This document shows, piece after piece, positions 30,424-39,272 of a stretch of 64,000 nt of DNA. Within the stretch, counting starts at the first letter, position 1; each line of letters opens with the position of its first letter. The translations under genes and the position numbers were made by a program. Source of the stretch: Rhodococcus tukisamuensis NBRC 100609 (GTDB lineage: Bacteria; Actinomycetota; Actinomycetes; Mycobacteriales; Mycobacteriaceae). The notes below the pieces were generated by a model that saw nothing but the letters and a program-made list of their open reading frames with translations, was not told the origin of the DNA and searched no databases. The stretch covers positions 186,001 through 250,000 of the forward strand of contig NZ_BCXG01000001.1 of NCBI RefSeq assembly GCF_001894985.1, given 5' to 3'.

Positions 30424-30439
30424 GGCGCAGGAGACAACC

Positions 30440-31423
30440 ATGCCGATCAACGAGACGATTGCCCACTACAGCGACTGGGCGTTCGAGTCTGCGTTCGCGA
30501 TCTACGTGCTCGCCTTCGTGCTGCTGATCGCGCAGTACGCCACCACCCGAGCCGACGTGGTCGCCGAACGGGAGGCCCGTGAGCTGATCGCGGCGGGCGG
30601 GGCGCCCGCGCCCGTGGACACCACGGTGCCCGGCAAGCTCGTCGAGCAGCCGCGCAAGCCGTGGTCCGAGCGGCTCGGCAACATGGCGCTGTCCATCCTG
30701 GTCGTCGGTGTGGCGCTGCACGTGGCCTCGATCGTGCTGCGCGGATTCGCGACCGACCGGTTCCCGCTGGGCAACATGTACGAGTTCGTGACGATGGCCA
30801 CGGCCGCGGCGATGCTCGTCGGCCTGATCGCGCTGCGCGGGCAGGCCTACCGCTCGATGTGGGTGTACGTGCTGGTCGTGGTCATCCCGCTGATGTTCCT
30901 CTCCGCCACCGTGCTCTACGCCGACGCCGCCCCCGTCGTCCCGGCGCTGCGCTCGTTCTGGCTGCCCATCCACGTCACCATCGTGGCCACCGGCAGCGGC
31001 ATCTTCCTGGTCTCGGGCGTCGCCAGCCTGCTGTTCCTGCTGCGGATCCGGCAGCCGAAGGGCGAGGAGACGGCCGGCATCTGGGGCAAGGTGGCGGCGC
31101 AACTGCCCGACGCGCAGACGCTGGACCGGTTGGCCTACAAGACCACGATCATCGCGTTCCCACTCTTCGGTGCCGGCGTCATCCTCGGCGCGATCTGGGC
31201 CGAGGCGGCCTGGGGCCGGTTCTGGGGCTGGGACCCCAAGGAGACCGTGTCCTTCATCGCCTGGGTCATCTACGCCGCATACCTGCATGCCCGGGCCACC
31301 TCGGGCTGGCGCGACACGCGCGCCGCGTGGATCAATGTCGCCGGCTTCGTGGCGATGTTGTTCAACCTCTTCATCATCAACATGGTCGTCTCTGGCCTGC
31401 ATTCGTACGCCGGCCTGAACTGA
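30440..31423 (+). CDS. ccsA: cytochrome c haem lyase subunit CcsA (system II)
   Basis: A 327-aa multi-helix haem-handling protein with the WWD-type motif WGRFWGWDPKETVSFIAWVIYA. Conserved histidines lie in ALHVASIVL, LPIHVTIVATGSG and AYLHARATSGW. It delivers haem to apocytochrome c outside the membrane with ResB. CAGGAGA stands ahead of the ATG. It ends the cytochrome operon begun at hemL; a 169-bp gap follows. Confidence 0.94.
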   Translation: MPINETIAHYSDWAFESAFAIYVLAFVLLIAQYATTRADVVAEREARELIAAGGAPAPVDTTVPGKLVEQPRKPWSERLGNMALSILVVGVALHVASIVLRGFATDRFPLGNMYEFVTMATAAAMLVGLIALRGQAYRSMWVYVLVVVIPLMFLSATVLYADAAPVVPALRSFWLPIHVTIVATGSGIFLVSGVASLLFLLRIRQPKGEETAGIWGKVAAQLPDAQTLDRLAYKTTIIAFPLFGAGVILGAIWAEAAWGRFWGWDPKETVSFIAWVIYAAYLHARATSGWRDTRAAWINVAGFVAMLFNLFIINMVVSGLHSYAGLN

Positions 31424-31592
31424 TTTGCCGCGCCGTCCCAACGAAGTCGCAGGTTGCAGCGATCCGGTTACCTGGACGGTCACAGAATGGTTGCGGTGAG
31501 CACGAGGTGCTTCACGGAACTGTGTTCCAGTTGTGACCACTTCGGTTGGCGGCCTGCGAGCGGACCGGCCGTACATGCACAATGATCGACTC

Positions 31593-33239
31593 ATGCGCAC
31601 GGTTCGGGCGAAGCTTCGGGTCTGGAACGGTATCGCGCTGGGTGCGGTGCTGCTGCTGAGTGTGGGCGTGGTCTCAGGGGTGCTGGACAGACCCAAGACC
31701 GACGCCGAAACGGTCGTCGCGACCTTCGTCGACGCGCTCAACTCCGGCGACGTGGACACCGCCGCGAGTGTCACCTCGTACCCGGCGGCGGCCAAGGCGA
31801 CCATGTCGCAGATGTTCGACGCGCTCGACCCCGAGCATGTCGAGTACGACGTCAACCAGGTGATCGACCTCGGCGACGGCTCCGGGATGTTCAATGCGGC
31901 CGCGTCGTGGGACCTCGGCGACGGGCGGCACTGGGACTACAACGTCAACGGCTGGGTCCGGCAGCTGTCCATCGGCTGGCGGGTGTCGTGGAACCCGCAG
32001 ACGCTGGCGCCCGGTCTCGGGAACGGACGCATCCTGCGGCTGGACCGGACGGACGCGGCGGCCCCCAGGGTGTTCGACCTCGTCGGCACGCCGCTGATGA
32101 CCGAGCAGCGGATCAACGCGGTGAACCTGGACCCGGCCACCATCACGGACCCGGTCCGGACCACCGACATGCTCGCGAAGGCGATCGAGCCGGTCGCGCC
32201 GCTGATCACCGCGGAGTCGATGCGGCAGGACCTCGCGAAGGCGAACGGCCAGCAGGTCACCGCGGTGAGCCTGCGCGACGCCGACTTCGAGATCCTCGAA
32301 CCCGACCTGCGGGCGGTCCCGGGCGTGGTGATCGTCCAACGCCCCAAGCTCATCACCGTCGACCGCCGGATCTCGACGCCGTTGACGGACTCGCTCAAGA
32401 ACGTCTGGCAGGCGAACCGCGACGAGACGGCCGGCTGGGCGGTCAACGCCGTGGACCCGGACGGCACCGTCACCCAGCTGACCGGCTACCAGGGCCCGCC
32501 CGGGCCGGACATCCGGGCGTCGCTCGACTCACGCCTGCAGCTGGCGGCGGAGGATGCGGTGGTCAGCGTCGGCACGCCGGCCGCGATCGTGGCGCTGCAG
32601 CCCTCGTCGGGGGCCGTGATTGCGGCCGCGCAGAACAACCAGGCCAGCGACCTCGGCCCGATCGCGTTCAACGGACTCTTCCCGTCCGGTTCGGCCATCG
32701 ACCTGGTCCGCACCGCGGCCAGCGCGCAGAACAGCGACCTCGAGCACACCGCCCGGCAGTTGGGGCTGGGGCTGGACGTGGACATCCCGGGTCTGGACCA
32801 GCGGACGGCGGCGTTCCCCGGCGGCGGACCGAAGCTGATGCGTGCGGCCACGGACGGCCGCGCCGACGACGAGGTGCGGGTCAGCCCGCTCGGGATGGCG
32901 CTGGTGGCGTCGTCGATCGCCCGCGGGACCCCGACGATTCCGGTCATCTCGTCCGGACGGCCGCCGGTGGCCAACCAAGGTGCGGCGCCGCTGCCCCCGG
33001 CGGTGACCGAGCAGCTTCGCACGATCATGCGTGACACCGTGCAGCGTGGCGACGCGTCCCAGCTCAAGGGCTACGGCGACCTGATCGGCGCCACCGGCGC
33101 GTCCGGCCAGGACCGGTGGTTCTACGGGACGAAGGGTGACCTGGCGTTCGCTGTCTACGTGCAGGACGCGGACGGCGGCGATCAGGCGGTCAAGATGACC
33201 GACCGGATGTTCACCGCGCTGGCAAAGCCGCCCGCGTAG
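31593..33239 (+). CDS. penicillin-binding-like protein with degenerate catalytic motifs (NTF2-like N-domain)
   Basis: 548 aa. An N-terminal anchor (WNGIALGAVLLLSVGVVSGVL) is followed by an NTF2-like domain (~35-150: ETVVATFVDALNSGDVDTAASV) and a transpeptidase-fold domain. Where PBPs carry S-x-x-K, it reads FPSGSAIDLV, Asp replacing Lys (~370). Where K-T/S-G is expected it reads IGATGASGQDRWFYG. Surrounding PBP features are kept: LDSRLQLAAEDAV, AAIVALQPSSGAVIAAAQ, VSPLGMALVASSIARG. It probably binds peptidoglycan precursors or partners without cross-linking. ATG 31593 precedes the anchor; ATG 31575 is also possible. Confidence 0.8.
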   Translation: MRTVRAKLRVWNGIALGAVLLLSVGVVSGVLDRPKTDAETVVATFVDALNSGDVDTAASVTSYPAAAKATMSQMFDALDPEHVEYDVNQVIDLGDGSGMFNAAASWDLGDGRHWDYNVNGWVRQLSIGWRVSWNPQTLAPGLGNGRILRLDRTDAAAPRVFDLVGTPLMTEQRINAVNLDPATITDPVRTTDMLAKAIEPVAPLITAESMRQDLAKANGQQVTAVSLRDADFEILEPDLRAVPGVVIVQRPKLITVDRRISTPLTDSLKNVWQANRDETAGWAVNAVDPDGTVTQLTGYQGPPGPDIRASLDSRLQLAAEDAVVSVGTPAAIVALQPSSGAVIAAAQNNQASDLGPIAFNGLFPSGSAIDLVRTAASAQNSDLEHTARQLGLGLDVDIPGLDQRTAAFPGGGPKLMRAATDGRADDEVRVSPLGMALVASSIARGTPTIPVISSGRPPVANQGAAPLPPAVTEQLRTIMRDTVQRGDASQLKGYGDLIGATGASGQDRWFYGTKGDLAFAVYVQDADGGDQAVKMTDRMFTALAKPPA

Positions 33240-33296
33240 CCAGTAGGTCTTCGGCGCGGCCGCCCGGAGCGGTCGACTGTGCCCGCGTGGCGGCGC

Positions 33297-33497
33297 TCAG
33301 CCCGGCAGGTCGTTGGGGCCGGACTCCGGGGCGTCACCGTTCGTCGGCCGGTTCGGCCGCGACATCCGCCACAGGAACTCGGGATCGTCGTCGGGCCCGA
33401 CGACTCGACCCGCCGGACGTGTGGTGTCCGGTCCGAATGCCTTCCACAACAGCACCGCGAGCGTCACCAGCCCGATCAGCGCCAACAGGTAGATCAC
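33297..33497 (-). CDS. 66-aa single-helix membrane protein
   Basis: One N-terminal helix (IYLLALIGLVTLAVLLWKAFG) is followed by a ~45-residue acidic, Pro-rich cytosolic tail (VVGPDDDPEFLWRM). The GTG at 33497 has AAGGAGGT 7-8 bases upstream, an almost ideal ribosome site, which supports expression. It is downstream of the thiolase operon on the same strand but separated from it by a strong hairpin. Function unknown. Confidence 0.7.
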   Translation of the reverse strand: MIYLLALIGLVTLAVLLWKAFGPDTTRPAGRVVGPDDDPEFLWRMSRPNRPTNGDAPESGPNDLPG

Positions 33498-33536
33498 GAC
33501 GCACCTCCTTGTCTCGAGCGTAGCCGCCCCAAACGC

Positions 33537-33570
33537 CTCGGCACCATCGGCCGGAGCCGATGGTGCCGAG
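33537..33570 (-). terminator. 15-bp perfect hairpin after the thiolase gene
   Basis: CTCGGCACCATCGGC and GCCGATGGTGCCGAG pair fully around a CGGA loop. It lies 32 bases beyond the thiolase stop on the minus strand and upstream of the 66-aa gene. Confidence 0.7.
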
Positions 33571-33601
33571 ACACTGTGGTGCGGGTGCGCGGGTGGGGAC
33601 G

Positions 33602-34792
33602 TCAGACGGAGACGATCACCGACGAGCCGTGGCCGAAGAGGCCCTGGTTCGCGGTGATGCCCACTCGGGCGCCCTCGACCTGACGGCCCTCGGCCTGGCC
33701 GCGCAGCTGCCAGGTGAGCTCGCAGACCTGCGCGAGCGCCTGCGCCGGGACGGCCTCGCCGAAGCAGGCCAGGCCGCCGGACGGGTTGACCGGGATCCGG
33801 CCGCCGATGGTGGTCTCGCCCGCACGCAGCAGGTGCTCGGCCTCGCCGCGCTTGCACAGCGCGAGGTCCTCGATCCAGTCCAGTTCGACCGAGGTGGCGA
33901 GGTCGTAGACCTCGGCGACGTCGACGTCCTCCGGCGAGATGCCGGCCTCCTCGTAGGCCGCGTGACCGATGGACTCCTTGAACGTGAGTTCCGGAGCGGG
34001 CACCGCCGACGCGGAGTCGGTGGAGAAGTTCGGCATGTCCATGATGGTCTGCGGGAACGTCGGCGTGACGGTGGAGATCGCGCTGATCCGTACCGGCTCG
34101 GCGATGCCCATCTTGCGGGCGTACTCCATCGAGGTGAGGATGATCGCCGCGCCGCCGTCGGAGGTGGCGCAGATGTCGAGCAGGTGCAGCGGGTTGGACA
34201 CCACGGGGGAGGCCAGCACGTCCGCGGCCGAGACCTCCTTGCGGTACCGCGCGTTGGGGTTGTTGAGCCCGTGTCGCGCGTTCTTGACCTTGACCGCGGC
34301 GAAGTCCTCGGACGTCGCGCCGTACAGGTCGATTCGGCGCCGCGCGTTGAGCGCGAAGTACGCCGGGTTGGTCATGCCCATGAGGCGGAACCGCAGCCAG
34401 TCCGGGTCGTCCCAGCGCTCGCCGGCGACCGGGGCCAGGAAGCCCTTCGGGGTGGTGTCGGCACCGACGACCAGGGCGACCTCGCTCAGGCCCGCGAGGA
34501 TCCGCGCGCGGGCGGTGTCCAGGGCCTGGGCGCCGGTGGCGCACGCCGCGTACGAGGTGGCGACGCGGGCGCCGTTCCAGCCCAGTGCCTGGGCGAAGGT
34601 GGCGCCTGCGACGTATCCGCCGTAGCCGTTGCGGACGGTCTCACCGCCGACGATGAAGTCGACGTCCTGCCAGTTCACACCGGAGTCGGTGAGGGCGGCC
34701 CGGGCCGCGGCGACGCCGTACTTGACGAACGACTGGCCCCACTTGCCCCAGGGGTGCATCCCCACGCCGAGGATGGCGACGTCGTTGCTCAT
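33602..34792 (-). CDS. thiolase-family / SCP-x-type lipid-transfer protein
   Basis: A 396-aa thiolase fold without the HxxF...CxG set of degradative thiolases. The N-terminal nucleophile region is TSYAACATGAQALDTARARI, with Cys in the acyl-cysteine position. The C-terminal catalytic area is VAEVYDLATSVELDWIEDL, then NPSGGLACFGEAVPAQALAQ, with ITANQGLFGHGSSVIV at the end. Such proteins pair with a DUF35 OB-fold partner and act in steroid or fatty-acid side-chain cleavage (retro-aldol or thiolytic). It overlaps the OB-fold gene by 4 bp, so the pair very likely forms a complex. Substrate unknown. Confidence 0.85.
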   Translation of the reverse strand: MSNDVAILGVGMHPWGKWGQSFVKYGVAAARAALTDSGVNWQDVDFIVGGETVRNGYGGYVAGATFAQALGWNGARVATSYAACATGAQALDTARARILAGLSEVALVVGADTTPKGFLAPVAGERWDDPDWLRFRLMGMTNPAYFALNARRRIDLYGATSEDFAAVKVKNARHGLNNPNARYRKEVSAADVLASPVVSNPLHLLDICATSDGGAAIILTSMEYARKMGIAEPVRISAISTVTPTFPQTIMDMPNFSTDSASAVPAPELTFKESIGHAAYEEAGISPEDVDVAEVYDLATSVELDWIEDLALCKRGEAEHLLRAGETTIGGRIPVNPSGGLACFGEAVPAQALAQVCELTWQLRGQAEGRQVEGARVGITANQGLFGHGSSVIVSV

Positions 34793-35262
34793 GCCTGCTC
34801 CTCGTTGTTCGTTGCGGTGGCGCTGTTCGTTGCGGCGGCGACGGGCTTCCATCGCCAGATGGTGCGCTCGCCGGTCTCGTCGGTGTACAGGGTCTCGACG
34901 ACCAGGTCGACGGGGTCCCCGACCTTCAGGTCGTCGACGCCGTAGCCCTCGGCCACCTGCCCGAGCACCACGAGGCCCTCGGGCAGCTCGACCGCGGCCA
35001 GCGCGAACGGCACGTACGGGTCGGTGACCGGGATGTACGGGGCCGGCGGCTGGTACTGGGCGTCCGTGTAGGACCACACGGTGCCGCGGCGGGAGAGTTC
35101 GGTGTCGACGAACTCCTCGCCGGAGCAGGCCGGGTTCTTGCAGAAGGTGGTCTCCCGCGGGAAGGAGATGGTGCCGCAGGACCGGCACTCGGTACCGATC
35201 AGGGCCGGCGCCGGCCCGGTGGTGAACCAGCCCTGCACCGCTGGCGTCGCGATGTCGCTCAT
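34789..35262 (-). CDS. Zn-ribbon / OB-fold (DUF35, ChsH2-like) acyl-CoA-binding partner protein
   Basis: 157 aa. The rubredoxin-like Zn ribbon has C-x2-C ... C-x4-C: TECRSCGTISFPRETTFCKNPACSG. The OB fold follows: RRGTVWSYTDAQYQPPAPYIP, PFALAAVELPEGLVVLGQVA. Proteins of this family bind and activate thiolase-like partners in steroid catabolism and related pathways. It is co-translated with the thiolase downstream. No other steroid genes are near, so the pathway is unclear. Confidence 0.87.
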   Translation of the reverse strand: MSDIATPAVQGWFTTGPAPALIGTECRSCGTISFPRETTFCKNPACSGEEFVDTELSRRGTVWSYTDAQYQPPAPYIPVTDPYVPFALAAVELPEGLVVLGQVAEGYGVDDLKVGDPVDLVVETLYTDETGERTIWRWKPVAAATNSATATNNEEQA

Positions 35263-35437
35263 GCAATCCTCATCTGCTGGTCGGGCCAGTTCGCCGTGGC
35301 CGACTCACGCGTGACGACGTGACCGGAAACGGCACCGTGCCCGGAAATGAAACGTGTTGCAGTATTACACGAGGTCGCATCGGGTTGCCGAAGATTTCCC
35401 ACTGACCGGACTCGTCGGGCGGGTTCCGTGGCAGCGG

Positions 35438-35482
35438 GTCTCGGAGACGTTGGTCTCGGAGATGTCTGTCTCAGAGATGTCG
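35438..35482 (-). repeat. three tandem 15-bp repeats spanning the bldC stop codon
   Basis: Units at 35438, 35453 and 35468 share GTCTCGGAGATGTCN with few changes. Read on the minus strand in the bldC phase, the repeat gives CAT-CTC-CGA-GAC, and the stop of bldC arises where one unit has TGA for CGA. The array therefore overlaps the 3' end of the gene. Confidence 0.8.
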
Positions 35483-35689
35483 GGGGGTGGCCTCGGTGGT
35501 GAGTGACTCGAGCAGGGCCAGCACCTCGGACTCGCGGAAGCGTCGGTGGCCGCCGGGGGTGCGCAGCGAGCCGAGTCGGCCCGCATGCGCCCAGCGCGTC
35601 ACCGTCTTCGGATCCACATGGAACATCGCCGCCACCTGGCCGGGGGTCAGCAGTGAGTCGTTGGCTTGCTGGAATGCGGGGATGCTCAT
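35471..35689 (-). CDS. BldC-like MerR-family DNA-binding protein
   Basis: A 72-aa MerR-like winged helix: LLTPGQVAAMFHVDPKTVTRWAHAGRLGSLRTPGGHRRFRESEVLALLESL. This resembles Streptomyces BldC very closely over the whole domain, including the PGGHRR wing. BldC binds direct repeats cooperatively and controls developmental timing; in rhodococci its role is not established. The ATG at 35689 is chosen, and a 13-residue upstream extension is possible. Its C-terminus runs into a tandem repeat. Confidence 0.85.
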   Translation of the reverse strand: MSIPAFQQANDSLLTPGQVAAMFHVDPKTVTRWAHAGRLGSLRTPGGHRRFRESEVLALLESLTTEATPRHL

Positions 35690-35861
35690 CGAGATCCTTA
35701 CGGGTCGTGCCGGTGGGTTCAGCGTCATGGTGGCATCGGGACCCCCGGGTACTCGAACCGCCTAATTCGAGTAAAGCGGAGGTAATGGACATAACGGACA
35801 GGTCCGGCAACCGGGACGTGCGCGACTGCGCCGCCTGAACGGGGGTCGGTAGCCTGGGAGG

Positions 35862-36182
35862 GTGACTGACGCATCCCAGAACCCCGCCCCCTCCGCCAAG
35901 GGCAAGCTCGCCCGTGACCTGGCTCTCTACACCGTCGCGCGGCTGGGTCTGGTCATCCTGGTCGCGGCGCTCATCGTGGGCGTGAGCAAGCTGGTCGGCG
36001 TGGAGGTCCCGCTGCTCGTCGCGGCCATCTTCTCCGTGATCATCGCGCTGCCGCTGTCGCTGGTGCTGTTCGCGAAGCTGCGTACCCGGGTCAACGTGCA
36101 GATCGCCGCGGTGGACGAGCAACGCCGTCGCGACCGCGACGACCTGCGGTCCAAGCTGCGTGGCGACGACGGCACCAAGTGA
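35862..36182 (+). CDS. DUF4229 family two-helix membrane protein
   Basis: 106 aa. A short polar head is followed by helix 1 ([22 protein letters not shown]) and helix 2 ([21 protein letters not shown]). A basic/acidic C-terminal tail ([20 protein letters not shown]) is probably cytosolic and helical. It is conserved in mycolic-acid actinobacteria; no function is known. Its stop overlaps the GTG of the PLP enzyme, so the two are translated together. Confidence 0.8.
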   Translation: MTDASQNPAPSAKGKLARDLALYTVARLGLVILVAALIVGVSKLVGVEVPLLVAAIFSVIIALPLSLVLFAKLRTRVNVQIAAVDEQRRRDRDDLRSKLRGDDGTK

Positions 36183-37270
36183 GCGACACGACGGTCGACC
36201 ACAGTGCCGCGCGGGACTGGGTGGACAACGCGGTCCGGCTGATCGATGCGGACACCCAGCGCAGCGCGGACACCCACCTGCTGCGCTACCCGCTGCCGTC
36301 GGAATGGAACGTCGCGCTCTACCTCAAGGACGAGTCAACTCACATCACCGGCAGCCTCAAGCACCGGCTGGCGCGCTCGCTGTTCCTGTACTCGATCTGC
36401 AACGGCTGGGTCACCGAGGACACCACGGTGATCGAGGCGTCGTCGGGGTCGACGGCGGTCAGCGAGGCCTACTTCGCCAAGCTGCTCGGCCTGGACTTCG
36501 TCGCGGTGATGCCGCGCAGCACGAGTCCGGCGAAGATCGCGCTGATCGAGGCGCAGGGCGGCAGCTGCCACTTCATCGACACCCCGTCGGAGATCTACGC
36601 GGAGGCCGGCCGTCTCGCGGCCGAGTGCAACGGGCACTACATGGACCAGTTCACGCACGCCGAGCGGGCCACCGACTGGCGCGGGAACAACAACATCGCC
36701 GAGTCGATCTTCCAGCAGATGACGCTCGAGCAGCATCCGGTCCCGGAGTGGGTGGTGGTCGGTGCCGGCACCGGCGGCACCAGCGCGACCATCGGCCGGT
36801 ACGTCAGGTACCGCAGGCACGCGACGCGGCTGCTGGTGGTGGACCCGGAGAACTCGGCGTTCATCGGCGGCTACCGGACCGCCAGCGCCGACTTCGAGAC
36901 CGGGATGCCGTCCCGGATCGAGGGGATCGGCCGTCCGCGCGTCGAGCCGTCGTTCGTGGGCCAGGTGGTGGACCGGATGGTGACGGTGCCCGACGCCGGT
37001 TCGATTGCCGCCGCGCGGCACGCCAGCCGGGCGCTGGGCCGCCGGGTCGGCGGTTCCACCGGGACCAACCTGTGGGGCGCGTTCGGGGTGATCGCGCAGA
37101 TGCTCGCGGACGGACGCAGCGGCAGCGTGGTGACGCTGCTGTGCGACGGCGGCGAGCGGTACGCGGACACCTACTTCGACGACGAGTGGGTGCGCGGTGA
37201 GGGCCTGGACCTGACCGGCCCGACGGCGGTCCTCGACACCTTCGTGGCCACCGGGCGCTGGCAGGCCTGA
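36179..37270 (+). CDS. PLP-dependent cysteine synthase-family protein, Cds1-like L-cysteine desulfhydrase
   Basis: A 363-aa fold-type II PLP enzyme. The Schiff-base Lys is in [19 protein letters not shown], the substrate loop is [19 protein letters not shown], and the phosphate loop is [19 protein letters not shown]. It resembles M. tuberculosis Rv3684 (Cds1), which releases H2S, pyruvate and ammonia from cysteine, more than CysK or CysM. Desulfhydrase activity is inferred from that similarity. Coupled to the DUF4229 gene. Confidence 0.82.
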   Translation: MSDTTVDHSAARDWVDNAVRLIDADTQRSADTHLLRYPLPSEWNVALYLKDESTHITGSLKHRLARSLFLYSICNGWVTEDTTVIEASSGSTAVSEAYFAKLLGLDFVAVMPRSTSPAKIALIEAQGGSCHFIDTPSEIYAEAGRLAAECNGHYMDQFTHAERATDWRGNNNIAESIFQQMTLEQHPVPEWVVVGAGTGGTSATIGRYVRYRRHATRLLVVDPENSAFIGGYRTASADFETGMPSRIEGIGRPRVEPSFVGQVVDRMVTVPDAGSIAAARHASRALGRRVGGSTGTNLWGAFGVIAQMLADGRSGSVVTLLCDGGERYADTYFDDEWVRGEGLDLTGPTAVLDTFVATGRWQA

Positions 37271-37328
37271 CCCGGCCCGTGGCCCGCCCGGTCCCGACCT
37301 GCCCGGCCGTGGTCCGACAACCCGACGA

Positions 37329-37358
37329 CCGTCGCCCGGGTCGAAACCCGGGCGACGG
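37329..37358. terminator. 13-bp perfect hairpin between convergent genes
   Basis: CCGTCGCCCGGGT and ACCCGGGCGACGG pair around a CGAA loop. It lies 58 bases after the Cds1-like stop and 24 bases from the end of the opposing ABC exporter gene, so it probably works in both directions. Confidence 0.75.
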
Positions 37359-37382
37359 CAGCAGGCGGGTGCGGACCCGCGG

Positions 37383-39272
37383 TCAGCGGGCGGGCACCTG
37401 GACCTCGGCGTCGCCGTCCGCGAACTGGGTGCGGTAGAGCTCCTCGTACCGGCCGCGGGCCGCGAGCAGTTCGGTGTGGCTGCCCCGCTCGACCACCCGG
37501 CCGTCCTCGACGACCAGGATGAGGTCGGCGGCCCGGATCGTGGAGAGACGGTGCGCGATCACCACCGAGGTCCGCCCGGCCAGCGCCTCGGCGAGGGCGG
37601 CTTGCACGGCCGCCTCCGAGGTGGAGTCCAGGTGTGCGGTGGCCTCGTCGAGGATCACCACCCGCGGGTGGGCGAGCAGCAGTCGCGCGATGGTCAGGCG
37701 CTGGCGTTCGCCGCCGGAGAGCCGGTAGCCGCGCTCGCCGACGACGGTGGACAGCCCCTCCGGCAAGGACTCGACGAGATCGGTCAGGCGGGCCCGGCCG
37801 AGCACCTCCCACAGCTCCTCGTCGGTGGCCCCGGGCTTGGCCAGCACGAGGTTCGCCCGCACCGACTCGTGGAAGAGGTGGCCGTCCTGGGTGACCATCC
37901 CCACCGACTGGCGGATCGACGCCGCGGACAGGTCCCGTACGTCCACCCCGGACAGCCGGACGGCGCCGGAGTCGGTGTCGTAGAGGCGTGGCAACAGCTG
38001 CGCGATCGTCGACTTGCCTGCCCCGGAGGAGCCGACCAGCGCCACCATCTGCCCGGGCTCGACGCGGAACGAGACGTCGTGCAGCACCTGCACCCCGCCC
38101 CGGGTGTCCAGCCCGGCGACCTCCTCGAGGGATGCCAGCGACACCTTGTCCGCCGACGGATAGGCGAAGTCGACGCCGTCGAACTCGACGGCGACCGGGC
38201 CGTCGGGCAGCGGCCTCGGGTGCTCGGGCTCGGCGATCAGCGGCGGCAGGTCCAGCACCTCGAAGACCCGCTCGAAGCTGACCAGCGCGCTCATCACGTC
38301 GACGCGGGCGCTGGCCAGCGACGTCAGGGGCGCATACAGCCGGGTCAGCAGCAGCGCCAGCGAGACCACCGAACCGGCATCCAGCGTGCCCGCCAGCGCG
38401 AACCAGCCGCCCAGGCCGTACACCAGGGCCAGCGCGAGCGCGGAGACCAGCGTCAGGGCCGTCACGAACGCGGACTGCGTCATCGCGGTGCGGACGCCGA
38501 TGTCGCGGACCCGCCGGGCCCGCAGCTCGAACTGGGCGGACTCGTCGGCAGGCCGGCCGAAGAGCTTGACCAGCGTGGCGCCCGGTGCGGAGAAGCGCTC
38601 GGTCATCTGGGTGCTCATCGAGGCGTTCAGGTTGGCGGCCTCACGCTGCATCCCCGCCATCCGCCGGCCGATCCGCCGCGCGGGCAGCACGAACACCGGC
38701 AGCAGCAGCAGTGAGAGCAGGGTGATCTGCCAGGAGATTCCGAGCATCACCACCAGCGTCAGGGTCAGCGTCACCAGGTTCGCGACCACTCCGGAGAGGG
38801 TGTTGCTGAAGGCCCGCTGGGCGCCGATGACGTCGTTGTTGAGCCGGCTGACCAGCGCGCCGGTGCGGGTGCGGGTGAAGAACGCGACCGGCATCTTCTG
38901 GACGTGGTCGAAGACGGCCGTCCGCAGGTCCAGGATCAGGCCCTCGCCGATGCTCGACGAGAGGAACCGGTTGTAGAGCCCCAGCGCGGCCTCGACGATC
39001 GCGATCACCGCGATCAGCAGCGCGAGCCGCACCACGACGCCGGTGTCGGAGCCGGAGACGATGGCGTCGACGACGCGGCCGGCCAGCACCGGGGTGGCGA
39101 CCGCCAGCGCCGCGGTCGCGACGCTGATCACGAGGAACAGCACCAGCCGACGTCGGTGCGGCTGCGCGAATCCGAGGATCCGGCGCAGCGTCGCGCGGGA
39201 GAAGGGACGTTTTTCGTCCTGTGCGGTCATCATCTGGTGCATCGAGGACCAGGCAACCGATTCCATGCTCAT
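37383..39272 (-). CDS. ABC transporter, fused permease/ATPase exporter half
   Basis: 629 aa. The six-helix exporter domain (~40-340, beginning VLFLVISVATAALAVATPVL) includes the coupling stretch QKMPVAFFTRTRTGALVSRLNNDV. The nucleotide-binding domain follows: Walker A LVGSSGAGKSTIAQLLPRLY, Q-loop SVGMVTQDGHLF, signature YRLSGGERQRLTIARLLL, Walker B RVVILDEATAHLD, H-loop VIAHRLST. It acts as a homodimer, since no second half-transporter is adjacent. Substrate unknown. AGAGGT precedes the ATG by ~10 bases. Confidence 0.92.
   Translation of the reverse strand: MSMESVAWSSMHQMMTAQDEKRPFSRATLRRILGFAQPHRRRLVLFLVISVATAALAVATPVLAGRVVDAIVSGSDTGVVVRLALLIAVIAIVEAALGLYNRFLSSSIGEGLILDLRTAVFDHVQKMPVAFFTRTRTGALVSRLNNDVIGAQRAFSNTLSGVVANLVTLTLTLVVMLGISWQITLLSLLLLPVFVLPARRIGRRMAGMQREAANLNASMSTQMTERFSAPGATLVKLFGRPADESAQFELRARRVRDIGVRTAMTQSAFVTALTLVSALALALVYGLGGWFALAGTLDAGSVVSLALLLTRLYAPLTSLASARVDVMSALVSFERVFEVLDLPPLIAEPEHPRPLPDGPVAVEFDGVDFAYPSADKVSLASLEEVAGLDTRGGVQVLHDVSFRVEPGQMVALVGSSGAGKSTIAQLLPRLYDTDSGAVRLSGVDVRDLSAASIRQSVGMVTQDGHLFHESVRANLVLAKPGATDEELWEVLGRARLTDLVESLPEGLSTVVGERGYRLSGGERQRLTIARLLLAHPRVVILDEATAHLDSTSEAAVQAALAEALAGRTSVVIAHRLSTIRAADLILVVEDGRVVERGSHTELLAARGRYEELYRTQFADGDAEVQVPAR

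Noticed and set aside
35365-35470. Coding continuation DISETDISETNVSET on the minus strand
   Set aside because: This is the 15-bp repeat read in a neighbouring phase; the BldC phase has a stop at 35471 and no other gene features.
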